Positions 28,141 to 37,837 of a DNA stretch of 64,000 nt are shown here, piece after piece; position 1 is the first letter of the stretch, and every line of letters begins with the position of its first letter. This DNA is from Winogradskyella aurantiaca. Its GTDB lineage: Bacteria > Bacteroidota > Bacteroidia > Flavobacteriales > Flavobacteriaceae. Under the pieces are notes generated by a model. It was not told where the DNA came from and made no database searches. It saw only the letters and a program-made list of their open reading frames with translations. Where the stretch lies: positions 124,001 to 188,000 of the forward strand of contig NZ_QKTV01000003.1 in the NCBI RefSeq assembly GCF_003362725.1. Reading direction: 5' to 3'. Both the position numbers and the translations under genes were made by a program.

Positions 28141-29127
28141 TTATATAGACATTATATCTGAAACTCTAAGGAGTTCCATATTTAATTTCGATTTTCCTTT
28201 TATGGCATTCTCAAAGGGAGTCAATTCAATGATATCATTCTTTAATCCTACCATATAATTACTTTTTCCTGTAATTAAACTTTCAACAGCTTTAACACCC
28301 ATTCTACTGGCCAGTACCCGGTCAAAACAAGATGGTGATCCACCGCGTTGCATATGCCCTACAACAGATACTCGAACTTCATACTCAGACATGTTTTCTT
28401 CAACATAATCTGCCAGTTCAAACACGTTCTTTCCAATTTTATCACCTTCTGCCACCACTACAATACTTGATGATTTACCAGACTGTTTACTTCGTCGTAA
28501 AGATTCCAATAATCTATCCAATCCTAAATCCTCTTCAGGAATTAAGATTTCCTCAGCACCGGCTCCAACACCAACATTTAAGGCAATATGCCCAACATCT
28601 CTCCCCATAACCTCTATAAAAAAGAGTCTGTTATGAGAACTCGCGGTGTCACGAATTTTATCAATTGCATCAACTGCTGTATTAAGGGCTGTGTCATACC
28701 CCAGCGTATGGGTTGTACCAAAAATATCATTATCAATGGTTCCAGGTATCCCCATCACAGGAAAACCAAATTCTTGATTAAATATCATGGCACCAGTGAA
28801 ACTCCCATCACCACCAATAACTACAAAAGCATCAATTCCTGCTTTAAGTAACGCGTCGTATGCTTTCTGACGTCCTTCTTTAGTTCTAAACTCTTTGGAC
28901 CTGGCCGATTTAAGCATGGTTCCACCTTTGTTGACGATACCTTTAACACTACGAGCATCCATCTTTTCAAAGTCCCCTTCTATCATTCCTTGGTAACCTC
29001 TGTAAATACCATAACATTCAATGTCATGAAAGGCACAAGCTCTTACAACAGAACGGATTGCGGCATTCATTCCTGGAGCATCTCCACCGGAAGTCATAAC
29101 ACCAATTTTCTTAATTGTATGCAACAT
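28141..29127 (-). CDS. pfkA: ATP-dependent 6-phosphofructokinase
   Basis: Phosphorylates fructose-6-phosphate. A 328-residue bacterial-type PFK with the ATP-binding GGDGSFTGA loop and the catalytic GIPGTIDNDI segment (Asp of the TIDND motif). The MTSGGDAPGMNAAIR start and FIEVMGRDVGHIAL segment are family signatures. First of the pfkA-gapA-kinase-mgsA set on the minus strand. The 132-base gap upstream of it to the tamB stop should hold its promoter. Confidence 0.96.
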   Translation of the reverse strand: MLHTIKKIGVMTSGGDAPGMNAAIRSVVRACAFHDIECYGIYRGYQGMIEGDFEKMDARSVKGIVNKGGTMLKSARSKEFRTKEGRQKAYDALLKAGIDAFVVIGGDGSFTGAMIFNQEFGFPVMGIPGTIDNDIFGTTHTLGYDTALNTAVDAIDKIRDTASSHNRLFFIEVMGRDVGHIALNVGVGAGAEEILIPEEDLGLDRLLESLRRSKQSGKSSSIVVVAEGDKIGKNVFELADYVEENMSEYEVRVSVVGHMQRGGSPSCFDRVLASRMGVKAVESLITGKSNYMVGLKNDIIELTPFENAIKGKSKLNMELLRVSDIMSI

Positions 29128-29259
29128 TTTTTAATTGTTTCGAGTAAAATTACGTAAATCAATAGACAAAAAAGTGACTTCTGTCATAAAAAAAGAAGGG
29201 TCGAAAAACTCAAACGTTTTCGTTAATAACTAATGTGAACAATCAGTAAATCAGGGAGT

Positions 29260-32200
29260 TTATTGTTCCTTATTTCCTCCTTTTTTCTTCATTGTAATGA
29301 ATTCTGGAAGCGTGGAGTCTTCAGTGGTTTTTTCGGTCTCAATAACCTCAATGGAATCTTCTTTGTCTTTTTTACCCTTAAATATGAGTTGCATGAGTTC
29401 TTTAAAGGTATCAAACTCCACATTATAGGATAAACCAACTCCCTGTGTAAAACCAATTTCTTCCCCAAAATTGCGTATTCTGTTTTCGCGATTAAATACG
29501 GTGGCTCTAAGAGAACCGTCAGCATTTAAGACCCAATCGATTCTAACGTCACCAGTGATGGTGGTCTGGCTAGCAGTTCCAAATGGTACACCAACCTTTC
29601 CATTTACTATAACTTTCTCTGATATATTGGTCTGGAAATTGACCCCTATTCTATTCTGAACATCAAAATCGACATTAGGGTTGTTTTGTGCTAATTCCAA
29701 GTCAAGACCCATTTGGAAATTACCGTCATCATCCCCAATAAAACTATTGATGATACCCGTTAACCTTTCAGATATAGTACCTGAAACATCAAAATTATCA
29801 GGACTTGCAAACCCTCCTGATATAATAAGCATTAAGCCTTGATTGTCTCGATCTTCCTTTGTGGAAAGTCTATATTCAAGCTCAGATTTTATAGTCGAAT
29901 TTACAGATGGAAAATCGAAAACAAAGTTATAATCAGGTTTTGCAAGTGCGCCTGTAAGATCAATACCTAATTCAACCGGAATACTTCTGGCAATTGGACT
30001 CTCCAGAAGTACAGACGGATTCGCTTGAGTTTTATAAATAGCCCTAATATTTACTTCGGCATCAAGTGGATCTCCTTCCCAAACAATACTACTACCTCTG
30101 TCCACCACAAAGCGTTTTTCTACAACGGGTGGATATCTAAATAAGTACTCACCTTCAAAAACCGAAAAATCACCCCACATATTAAAGGTTCCATTTGTAT
30201 TTATTGCTATAAGCAATCCTCCGGCTCCTTTACCCTTAATATAACTGCCCGTTTTTTCGTCCATAACCATGTCTATGAGCGCATTTTCATTGACATTTAA
30301 ATTAAAATTTAACTGCAGTCCACCTACTTTTTGAATAGAACGTTTTACACCTCTTAATCGAGCCTTTTTTTCTTCGGGGCTCAAAAAGTTGACATATGAA
30401 TTGTCACCAATACTTTCGGTATCCTTTAATGGAATGGTGAATACAGTACCTGGGGATGTAGTAGCCTCGACATCAATCACTAACCGCTCTGTAGGGCCAT
30501 TTATTTCTGCTGTACCACTTACGAAAGCCGTCCCATAATACAGTTCATCGGATTCTTGAGTATCCAGAACCAATAAACGATCTGTTGAAAGATCAAGACC
30601 TAATCGCCAATCTCTGAAGTTGTTGTGAGAAATGAATCCATTTAAAAATCCTCTGGAAAAATACTTTGAATCGGTTAGGGCCACATTGTTAAAAATGAAT
30701 CGTTGCTCTTCCAACGTAACTCTTGAGTCAAAATCGAAACTAAAGTCAACATTCAAATATGGAATCTTCAATCCAGCCCTATCCAATAATAATTCACCAG
30801 TAATATCTGGTCGTTCTAATGATCCAGATACTTTAGCATCACCTGACACCAAGCCTCTTATATTACTAATTACCCCTTCACCTAAGGGGCTTAAAGGATC
30901 CAGCATAAAATCCCTAAATGCTACATCTACATTTATTTTTGGATTTCTTACTCCTACTTCAAGAAAGCCCTCAGCATCTAATGTGTTTTGACCATTGTTG
31001 TTCAACTTAATATCAACATTGTACTTCGTCAACGAACTGTCCCCAACAACAAAGGCGTTCAAGTCTCCTAAGTTGTAATTGTTAAGATTCAACTCACTGA
31101 TCTTTAAAGTAGATTTAGGTGCGTATATTCCATTTTCCTGAACCAGGTTAAGCACCCCGTCGACATCACCGTTTAGTTTCAGACTGTCCAATCTTGGGGT
31201 GATTTTCTCTAGCTCCACATTCTTAAAATCAACCGCCAAGTTTTTGGTGACCGAATCCTGAATTTTTCCTGAAAGAATAATTTCTTCCAGGCCCTGGTTA
31301 AAGCGAATCTCTGAAATTTCAAATTTGGAAAATGACTTGTCAAAAGTAATCTTGTTGTTTTGATCTCTATTGGAATTAATATACCAGTCAAATTCTTTGA
31401 ATCTTACATCCGATTTCTTAAACCCAAAGACTGATTTTCCATCCTCTAGAATAGTGAAATATAAATTTAGATCGTAAATATCCTTGGCGTCATCACCTCC
31501 TTTGAAATCTGTTTTTACAAACAATGAATCACGTCTTGTAACATTTAATAAGTTGAACTCAGACAGTTTATAGCCAGCTACGTTGACAGAATCTGCTTCT
31601 ACATAGGCATTATAAACAGGGTTAGCATTGTTTAATTCCAAACTCAAGTTATTGACATAATAGTCACCATAAGATAATTTTGGAGACGATAATTGCACTT
31701 GAAAACCTCTGTCATCAGTTTCTATCTGGCCCTTTATAAAGGTGTTAGCGGCGATTTTTAGATTCTTATCAATTACCTCAGCTATTTGATTGTAAATAGC
31801 AAATTCAAATTCTAAGTGTTGATTTGGAGTTACTTCATGTGGTCGGTAATTGGCATAGATTCTACCAAGGGCATTTTCTGTGAGTTTAAGAAGCTCTTTA
31901 ATTTTAAACTGACCTCGCATCTCGCCTGAAATGATATCTGGAGAGTCCACGGTTATCCTTCGCTGATCATCTCTAAATTCTGATACGATTTCAAAATCAT
32001 CAAATTCATAAATTTCAAAATCATTGATATAGGTAACATCTTTAACACTTATGTAACCGTCAAGATCTTCGTAACCTGATCCTAGGGCAGCCATATTAAC
32101 CTTACCCTTAAACTCAGCAATACTATCCTTTGTTATAAAATTTAAAGCCTTTAAATCTGCATAAGTCACATCTGCTTTGAAATCGAATCGTCGAGTGGCC

Positions 32201-33663
32201 TCTGAAAAATCTGATAAGCCATTAAACTGCATTTTTAAATTAGGGTCATCGGCATTTAATTGACCGTTAAAAACATAGCTCCCAAGGTCCCCAAACAACA
32301 CAAGATTAGTGTAGTTGTAATTATTATAACCCAGGGTATCAATCTTACCCTCTATATGGGTCTCAAGACTTTCAATTTTAAAGCCCTTCCCATCCAATTC
32401 GAGATTGGCTGTAATATTACCAACATTAGCATCATTGATCAGTTCACCTAAATTAAAAGAATTAAAAATTACATTACCTTCATAACTAGCTTCATCAATA
32501 TTATTAACTTTCTCAATAATCAGTTGGGTCTCCATCACCCCAATGTCCGTAGAGATATCAAAATTAGCGTTGATATTCGGACCGTTGATTTTAGACTCAC
32601 CTACCATTGTAAAATTCCCTAATTCAGCAAAGAAAGATGGAATAGAGCGTCCAAGTATATTAGGTAACAATCCTGTTAGATCTTTGTAATTAGACGTCAG
32701 ATTCCTTAATTGCCCATCCATAGCAAACTTCCCATTTCTTGAATTGAACAAATTACGAAACTGGAGATCGCCATCAATTCTGGTATTACTCGAAGATGTG
32801 AGCTTCAGGTTTTTAGCCGTGAGATTATTCAGTGTTCCTTTCAAGTCAACTGAAAACTCAATACTTCTATTTGGGCCAAACTCATTGTAAAACTTATTAA
32901 TATCGTTTAACTTGACCTTAGAATCCTTGAACTCTGCCTGCAGCTGTACCTTCTCTGTAAAGTCCTTAAGATCCTCACGCTTATACAGAAACTTTAAATC
33001 ACCAGCAATTTCACTATCATCTGTTGATAGCTTCAAATTACCGAAGTTCATGTAGCTTAAGGTATATTCAAAATCTGCCATTAAATTTTTGAGTCTCACC
33101 CCTCTCCGGGTTAGTAAGGACAGTTTATTAATACGCGTGGTTACATTAGGGCCAGAGATAACAAAGTCGGTTACATTAGCATCAATTTCCCTGAGCACTA
33201 GCACATTGGTCCTTTCAAGATTTTCATCAATTATTAAAAAATCGCCACCCTCAATAGAAATGTCGCTCGAAGAAAATAAAAAGTCGCTCTTTTCCTTTCG
33301 CGGTTGATCATCGTCAAAACTATCTACAAAAAGGTCCAGGTTAGAATCTTCTTCCCCTTTGTAGGTTTTAAGATTAAATAAGAGGTTCTCAATATCAATA
33401 TCACCAAAGTTGAGTTTGTTATTGAATATGTTATTCAAGCTAATAATAGATGTATTTAACTCTGATATCGCGATTAAGGTGTCCTGGTGATGATCTCTAA
33501 TGAGTATTTCTTTAAGTTCAACATCACCATTAAACTGCATACCCACGCGTCCAATATTAATATCTGTATCAAAGTCTTTATTAATACGCTCAGTAGCATA
33601 ACGTCCCAAACGGGTCTGTACCGCTGGTATGGAAAGAACAAGTACAAAGATGATGAACAGCAA
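29260..33663 (-). CDS. tamB: TamB-like inner-membrane-anchored translocation/assembly module protein
   Basis: A 1467-residue protein with an N-terminal signal anchor and a long repetitive beta-helical body ending in a DUF490/TamB domain (NQGLMLIISGGFASPDNFD, then the ~150-residue tail). TamB proteins form a hydrophobic groove spanning the periplasm and are linked to lipid transport and outer-membrane assembly. The conventional start is a TTG at 33663, but the frame stays open upstream to 33736 and encodes a Lys/Arg-rich leader before the hydrophobic anchor. The true start is probably upstream at a non-standard codon. An Asp/Glu-rich tail ends the protein. TsaD is transcribed divergently. Confidence 0.88.
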   Translation of the reverse strand: MLFIIFVLVLSIPAVQTRLGRYATERINKDFDTDINIGRVGMQFNGDVELKEILIRDHHQDTLIAISELNTSIISLNNIFNNKLNFGDIDIENLLFNLKTYKGEEDSNLDLFVDSFDDDQPRKEKSDFLFSSSDISIEGGDFLIIDENLERTNVLVLREIDANVTDFVISGPNVTTRINKLSLLTRRGVRLKNLMADFEYTLSYMNFGNLKLSTDDSEIAGDLKFLYKREDLKDFTEKVQLQAEFKDSKVKLNDINKFYNEFGPNRSIEFSVDLKGTLNNLTAKNLKLTSSSNTRIDGDLQFRNLFNSRNGKFAMDGQLRNLTSNYKDLTGLLPNILGRSIPSFFAELGNFTMVGESKINGPNINANFDISTDIGVMETQLIIEKVNNIDEASYEGNVIFNSFNLGELINDANVGNITANLELDGKGFKIESLETHIEGKIDTLGYNNYNYTNLVLFGDLGSYVFNGQLNADDPNLKMQFNGLSDFSEATRRFDFKADVTYADLKALNFITKDSIAEFKGKVNMAALGSGYEDLDGYISVKDVTYINDFEIYEFDDFEIVSEFRDDQRRITVDSPDIISGEMRGQFKIKELLKLTENALGRIYANYRPHEVTPNQHLEFEFAIYNQIAEVIDKNLKIAANTFIKGQIETDDRGFQVQLSSPKLSYGDYYVNNLSLELNNANPVYNAYVEADSVNVAGYKLSEFNLLNVTRRDSLFVKTDFKGGDDAKDIYDLNLYFTILEDGKSVFGFKKSDVRFKEFDWYINSNRDQNNKITFDKSFSKFEISEIRFNQGLEEIILSGKIQDSVTKNLAVDFKNVELEKITPRLDSLKLNGDVDGVLNLVQENGIYAPKSTLKISELNLNNYNLGDLNAFVVGDSSLTKYNVDIKLNNNGQNTLDAEGFLEVGVRNPKINVDVAFRDFMLDPLSPLGEGVISNIRGLVSGDAKVSGSLERPDITGELLLDRAGLKIPYLNVDFSFDFDSRVTLEEQRFIFNNVALTDSKYFSRGFLNGFISHNNFRDWRLGLDLSTDRLLVLDTQESDELYYGTAFVSGTAEINGPTERLVIDVEATTSPGTVFTIPLKDTESIGDNSYVNFLSPEEKKARLRGVKRSIQKVGGLQLNFNLNVNENALIDMVMDEKTGSYIKGKGAGGLLIAINTNGTFNMWGDFSVFEGEYLFRYPPVVEKRFVVDRGSSIVWEGDPLDAEVNIRAIYKTQANPSVLLESPIARSIPVELGIDLTGALAKPDYNFVFDFPSVNSTIKSELEYRLSTKEDRDNQGLMLIISGGFASPDNFDVSGTISERLTGIINSFIGDDDGNFQMGLDLELAQNNPNVDFDVQNRIGVNFQTNISEKVIVNGKVGVPFGTASQTTITGDVRIDWVLNADGSLRATVFNRENRIRNFGEEIGFTQGVGLSYNVEFDTFKELMQLIFKGKKDKEDSIEVIETEKTTEDSTLPEFITMKKKGGNKEQ

Positions 33664-33745
33664 GAGCAGCGTTGCAGCTATTTTACCTATTATTTTTACA
33701 ATTTTTCTCCTGATGACGTAGGGCCTTAGAAAGTTCTATTTCTTA

Positions 33746-33753
33746 TATCTTTG
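33746..33753 (+). promoter_or_regulatory. Possible -7 box for tsaD
   Basis: TATCTTTG, followed by C, is an exact fit to TAnnTTTG. It lies 74 bases before tsaD in the tamB-tsaD divergent gap. The -33 position has no good TTG, so only the -7 element is proposed. Confidence 0.45.
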
Positions 33754-33827
33754 CACTGTTTATACGTGGTACAAGCTTTTTTGGACCATCGCAATCAAAA
33801 GTAACAATTATTGTGCCTTAATTCTTC

Positions 33828-34847
33828 ATGGTTAACGAAAATATATACATACTCAGTATAGAGTCTTCATGTGACGACACTTCAGCTGCCGTACTTTGTA
33901 ATGACCAGGTGTTGAGTAACATAGTTGCTAATCAGGAAATTCATCATGAATATGGTGGTGTCGTCCCAGAGTTGGCATCGCGCGCGCATCAACAAAATAT
34001 TGTTCCAGTAGTGGAAATGGCGATTAAAAAATCAGGAGTTGCCAAAGAAGATCTAAATGCCATTGCTTTTACCCGTGGCCCTGGACTTATGGGTTCGCTA
34101 TTGGTTGGCACCTCTTTTGCTAAATCCCTGGCGCTTGGTCTTAATATTCCATTAATTGATGTTAATCACATGCAAGCCCATGTTTTAGCACACTTTATAG
34201 ATGAGGGTCAGAAAATGCCAGAATTCCCATTTCTAGCGATGACCATTTCTGGTGGGCATACGCAAATCATCAAAGTATCAGGCTACAATAAACTTGAAGT
34301 TCTTGGTGAAACTATTGATGATGCTGTTGGTGAAGCCTTTGATAAAAGCGGAAAGATATTGGGATTGGGTTACCCATCTGGACCCGAAATAGACAAGCGT
34401 GCGCATCTAGGAGATCCAAAGCGTTTTAAATTTAGTAAACCAAAAGTAGATGGTTTGAACTTTAGCTTTTCGGGATTAAAAACGGGTATTTTATATTTTG
34501 TACAAAAAGAAATGAAGGCCAACCCGAATTTTATTTCTGAAAACCTGAATGATATTTGTGCCTCTATTCAACATACTATTATTGAGATATTAATGGATAA
34601 GTTGAAAAAAGCGGTTAAAGAAACAGACATTAGTCAAGTAGCCATTGGTGGAGGTGTTTCAGCTAATTCCGGAATACGAGCAGCATTGGAACAGGCAGAA
34701 CAAAATTGGGGCTGGAAAACCTTTATTCCGAAATTTGAGTACACCACAGATAATGCCGCCATGATTGGCATTGTAGGATACCTTAAATTTCTTGAGAAAG
34801 ATTTTTCAAGTTCAGAAATAACGGCTGCTTCCAGACTCAAGATTTAA
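33828..34847 (+). CDS. tsaD: tRNA N6-adenosine threonylcarbamoyltransferase
   Basis: TsaD transfers the threonylcarbamoyl group from TC-AMP to A37 of ANN-decoding tRNAs. The 339-residue ASKHA-fold protein has the metal-binding NHMQAHVLAH, the GGVVPELASRAH segment, the SGGHTQI loop and the AIGGGVSAN nucleotide loop of the Kae1/TsaD family. It is the first gene of a plus-strand string of RNA-modification genes (tsaD, rsmE, TrmH-like), two bases before rsmE. Confidence 0.96.
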   Translation: MVNENIYILSIESSCDDTSAAVLCNDQVLSNIVANQEIHHEYGGVVPELASRAHQQNIVPVVEMAIKKSGVAKEDLNAIAFTRGPGLMGSLLVGTSFAKSLALGLNIPLIDVNHMQAHVLAHFIDEGQKMPEFPFLAMTISGGHTQIIKVSGYNKLEVLGETIDDAVGEAFDKSGKILGLGYPSGPEIDKRAHLGDPKRFKFSKPKVDGLNFSFSGLKTGILYFVQKEMKANPNFISENLNDICASIQHTIIEILMDKLKKAVKETDISQVAIGGGVSANSGIRAALEQAEQNWGWKTFIPKFEYTTDNAAMIGIVGYLKFLEKDFSSSEITAASRLKI

Positions 34848-34849
34848 TT

Positions 34850-35557
34850 ATGCAGTTATTTTATAACGAAAATATAAGTAGTCATGACACCCTAATTTCT
34901 TTTGATAAAGAAGAAAGTCGTCATATTGTGAGAGTTCTACGTAAGAACATTGGTGACACATTGATAATTACAAATGGTAAAGGAAGTGTTTTTAGGTCTG
35001 AAATAATTTCAGTTGATCAAAGATCGGTTCAAGTGAAAATATTGGAAGAGCGTACTCAACCGCAACCAAGTTATCAGCTTCATATGGCTGTGGCGCCAAC
35101 CAAAAACATTGATCGTTTTGAATGGTTTTTAGAGAAGGCAACTGAAATTGGAATAAGCCAAATCACCCCAATTATTTGTGAGAGAAGCGAACGAAAAGTT
35201 GTAAAATTAGAGCGACTTAGACGCATCATTCTAAATGCAGCCAAACAATCGTTAAAGTACCACTTGCCCAGACTTAATGAACCTGTAATGATTAATGATC
35301 TAATGACTGAAGCAAAAGAGACGTCTAAATACATTGCTCATTGCGAAGAGACAAGTAGACAATCGCTTTTTAAATCCGTAAGCGCAGGGGAAAATGCTAT
35401 AGTTCTCATTGGCCCCGAGGGAGACTTCAGTGTTAAAGAAATTACAATGGCTTTGGAACAGGGCTTTATTCCGGTAACTTTGGGTGAATCGAGACTAAGA
35501 ACAGAAACTGCAGCAGTTGCTGCGTGCCACACATTTGCTCTTTTAAATGAAAAATAA
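34850..35557 (+). CDS. rsmE: 16S rRNA (uracil-1498-N3)-methyltransferase
   Basis: Methylates N3 of U1498 in 16S rRNA. A 235-residue SPOUT methyltransferase with an N-terminal PUA-like RNA-binding domain (HIVRVLRKNIGD). The C-terminal knot carries LIGPEGDFS and LGESRLRTETA, the SAM-binding loops. Spacing to tsaD is two bases, and its end overlaps the DUF4159 gene by 11 bases, so three genes are translationally linked. Confidence 0.95.
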   Translation: MQLFYNENISSHDTLISFDKEESRHIVRVLRKNIGDTLIITNGKGSVFRSEIISVDQRSVQVKILEERTQPQPSYQLHMAVAPTKNIDRFEWFLEKATEIGISQITPIICERSERKVVKLERLRRIILNAAKQSLKYHLPRLNEPVMINDLMTEAKETSKYIAHCEETSRQSLFKSVSAGENAIVLIGPEGDFSVKEITMALEQGFIPVTLGESRLRTETAAVAACHTFALLNEK

Positions 35558-36191
35558 GATTTTCTTAATTATAATAGCCAGTGTGGTATTTGTTGGTCAT
35601 GCTCAAGAGGTGGCCGTTATAAAATATAAAGGTGGTGGTGATTGGTACAGTAACCCAACAGCTTTACCCAATTTGGTTAAATATTGTAATGACAATATTG
35701 ATACCAATATTAGCGAACAAATTGCTACCGTTGAGCCTGGTAGCACAGATATTTTCCAATATCCATTATTGCATATGACAGGACATGGCAATGTTTTTTT
35801 TAGTGAGGAAGAAGCAGAAAACCTGAGACTGTATTTACTTTCTGGAGGTTTTATTCATGTTGATGACAATTATGGGATGAAACCCTATATTACTTCTGAA
35901 ATAAAAAAGGTATTCCCTAATAAAGAATTGGTCACCATACCTAAGGATCATCCAATTTTTTCAATGGCCTATAACTTTCCCAATGGTTTACCTAAAATTC
36001 ACGAACATGATGGTAAAGCACCTGAAGCTCAAGGTATTTTTGATGAGGAACGATTGTTGGTACTTTTTACATTTGAGAGTGACTTAGGAGATGGCTGGGA
36101 AGACCAGGAAGTCCATAACGATCCTGAGGAGGTGAGACAAAAAGCGCTTCGCATGGGTGCCAATATTGTCAAATACGCCTTTGAGAACTAA
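35547..36191 (+). CDS. DUF4159 domain protein with signal peptide
   Basis: A 214-residue protein with a signal peptide (MKNKIFLIIIASVVFVGHAQ) and a DUF4159 domain, a glutamine amidotransferase-like fold seen by its GHGNVFFSEEEAENLRLYLLSGG and DDNYGM segments. No nucleophile Cys is evident in the relevant loop, so an enzymatic role is doubtful. Elsewhere DUF4159 proteins appear with MoxR/VWA envelope modules, but here the gene overlaps rsmE. Periplasmic; function unknown. Confidence 0.82.
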   Translation: MKNKIFLIIIASVVFVGHAQEVAVIKYKGGGDWYSNPTALPNLVKYCNDNIDTNISEQIATVEPGSTDIFQYPLLHMTGHGNVFFSEEEAENLRLYLLSGGFIHVDDNYGMKPYITSEIKKVFPNKELVTIPKDHPIFSMAYNFPNGLPKIHEHDGKAPEAQGIFDEERLLVLFTFESDLGDGWEDQEVHNDPEEVRQKALRMGANIVKYAFEN

Positions 36192-36200
36192 GTGCATCTC

Positions 36201-36701
36201 ATGCAACTGACACATTACAATTCAAAATTTCAACCTAGATCTTTTCCCATATGCCTTATTTGTGATGGTTTAACAAGCCCCTATAACATTGGTGGGATGT
36301 TTAGAATTGCAGATGCTTTTGGGATTGAGCAACTGTATTTTATTAATAGCAATCAGAATCTAGGGAATAAATATAAACGGACGTCGAGGTCTGCTGAAAA
36401 ACATGTCTCATATGAATTGGCTAATAATTTTGAGTCCATCTACCATGATTTAAAATCAAAAGACTACCAATTTATAGTTCTTGAGATTACCGAACATAGT
36501 ATGCCACTTAGTTCTAGTTACCTAGATTATAACAAACCCGTAGCTCTAATAATTGGTTCTGAGAATAGTGGCGTTTCTGATGGGATTCTAGAAAAAATCC
36601 CCAAGCATTTACATATTGAAATGTATGGTGTTAATTCTAGCATGAACGTAGTTCAATCCACAGCTATAGCCTTGTATGAACTAACCAATAGATTCAAATA
36701 A
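36201..36701 (+). CDS. TrmH/SpoU family RNA methyltransferase
   Basis: A 166-residue SPOUT 2'-O-methyltransferase. The ATG at 36201 is preferred to a GTG at 36192. Motif 1 is DGLTSPYNIGGMFRIADAFG, motif 2 VALIIGSENSGVSDGIL and motif 3 IEMYGVNSSMNVVQSTAIALYEL, with the knot's Asn and Glu in place. There is no N-terminal substrate-binding extension, so the target (tRNA G18 or rRNA) cannot be told. Follows DUF4159 by nine bases. Confidence 0.9.
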   Translation: MQLTHYNSKFQPRSFPICLICDGLTSPYNIGGMFRIADAFGIEQLYFINSNQNLGNKYKRTSRSAEKHVSYELANNFESIYHDLKSKDYQFIVLEITEHSMPLSSSYLDYNKPVALIIGSENSGVSDGILEKIPKHLHIEMYGVNSSMNVVQSTAIALYELTNRFK

Positions 36702-36743
36702 ATAAAACAAGAATACTTTTAGGCTTTTGTTTATATTTAGCTC

Positions 36744-37832
36744 ATGGATTCCAAAACCATTACTAAAGGCATACTTAATGCTGTCTATACGATTGCTGGA
36801 ATTGTAGCCTTTGCTTATTTCTTATACCTTATTCAATCGGTCATTCTGTACATTTTAATGGCGGCAATTACCTCATTAACAGGAAGACCTATTGTTATTT
36901 TATTACGACGACATTTGAAATTTGGTAATGGCCTAGCGGTCATTACTACAATGATTTTGTTATTTGGTTTTTTATTGGGTGTCCTTGGTTTGTTTATCCC
37001 ACTTATGATAGAACAAGGACAAAATTTGGCATTATTAGACATTACACGATTAGAGGGAAATGTTGAACGACTGTTTGATGAAGCCATTACTTACTTACAA
37101 ATAGAAAATATTGATTTAGAGGGGTCTTTCAAAGATTTCCAGTTGTTTTCAAATGTTGATTTCTCGTATATCCCAGATTTCTTAAACACCTTATTTAGTG
37201 GTTTAGGTAGCTTTAGTGTTGGCTTGTTTTCTGTATTGTTTATTTCCTTTTTCTTTTTAATGGATGCCAATCTAGTTGAAAGTGTGATTGTTAGTATTGT
37301 GCCAATTGGTCAGGAGCGCAAAACAAGGCATTCCATAATGAAAATCAAGAATTTGCTTTCTCGCTATTTTGCCGGATTATTTATGCAAATTTCCATACTA
37401 TTCGTTATTTACACAGTAACTCTGTTAATAGTGGGAATTCAGCATCCCATTGTTATTGCCTTTCTCTGTGCATTATTAAACCTTATCCCCTATGTAGGTC
37501 CCTTAATAAGTGCGGTATTAATGGCCATATTGACAATGTCTAGTAATATTGGGCAAAGTTTTAGTGAGGTGATTTTACCAAAAACATTGTATGTGATGGT
37601 TGGTTTTGGAATTGGTCAGTTTATTGATAATTTCTTCAGTCAACCTTTCATATTTTCAAGATCTGTGAACTCACACCCTCTCGAAATCTTTCTTGTTATT
37701 TTAATTGCAGGTATGTTAACTGGACCTATTGGAATGGTAGCCGCCATTCCATTCTACACAGCTGTAAAGGTGATTTTAAAAGAGTTTATGAGTGATAATA
37801 AATTTGTTCGAAAGCTCACAAAAAACCTATAA
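36744..37832 (+). CDS. AI-2E family transporter (PerM-like)
   Basis: A 362-residue multispan membrane protein. Hydrophobic segments run from the N-terminus, with a long soluble loop at about residues 85-150 and the conserved C-terminal region (ALLNLIPYVGPLISAVLMAILTM, then FIDNFFSQPFIFSRSVNSHPLEIF). Members of this family have been linked to export of autoinducer-2 or to sodium/proton exchange; the substrate here is unknown. The THUMP-like methyltransferase gene follows after five bases. Confidence 0.88.
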   Translation: MDSKTITKGILNAVYTIAGIVAFAYFLYLIQSVILYILMAAITSLTGRPIVILLRRHLKFGNGLAVITTMILLFGFLLGVLGLFIPLMIEQGQNLALLDITRLEGNVERLFDEAITYLQIENIDLEGSFKDFQLFSNVDFSYIPDFLNTLFSGLGSFSVGLFSVLFISFFFLMDANLVESVIVSIVPIGQERKTRHSIMKIKNLLSRYFAGLFMQISILFVIYTVTLLIVGIQHPIVIAFLCALLNLIPYVGPLISAVLMAILTMSSNIGQSFSEVILPKTLYVMVGFGIGQFIDNFFSQPFIFSRSVNSHPLEIFLVILIAGMLTGPIGMVAAIPFYTAVKVILKEFMSDNKFVRKLTKNL

Positions 37833-37837
37833 TATCC

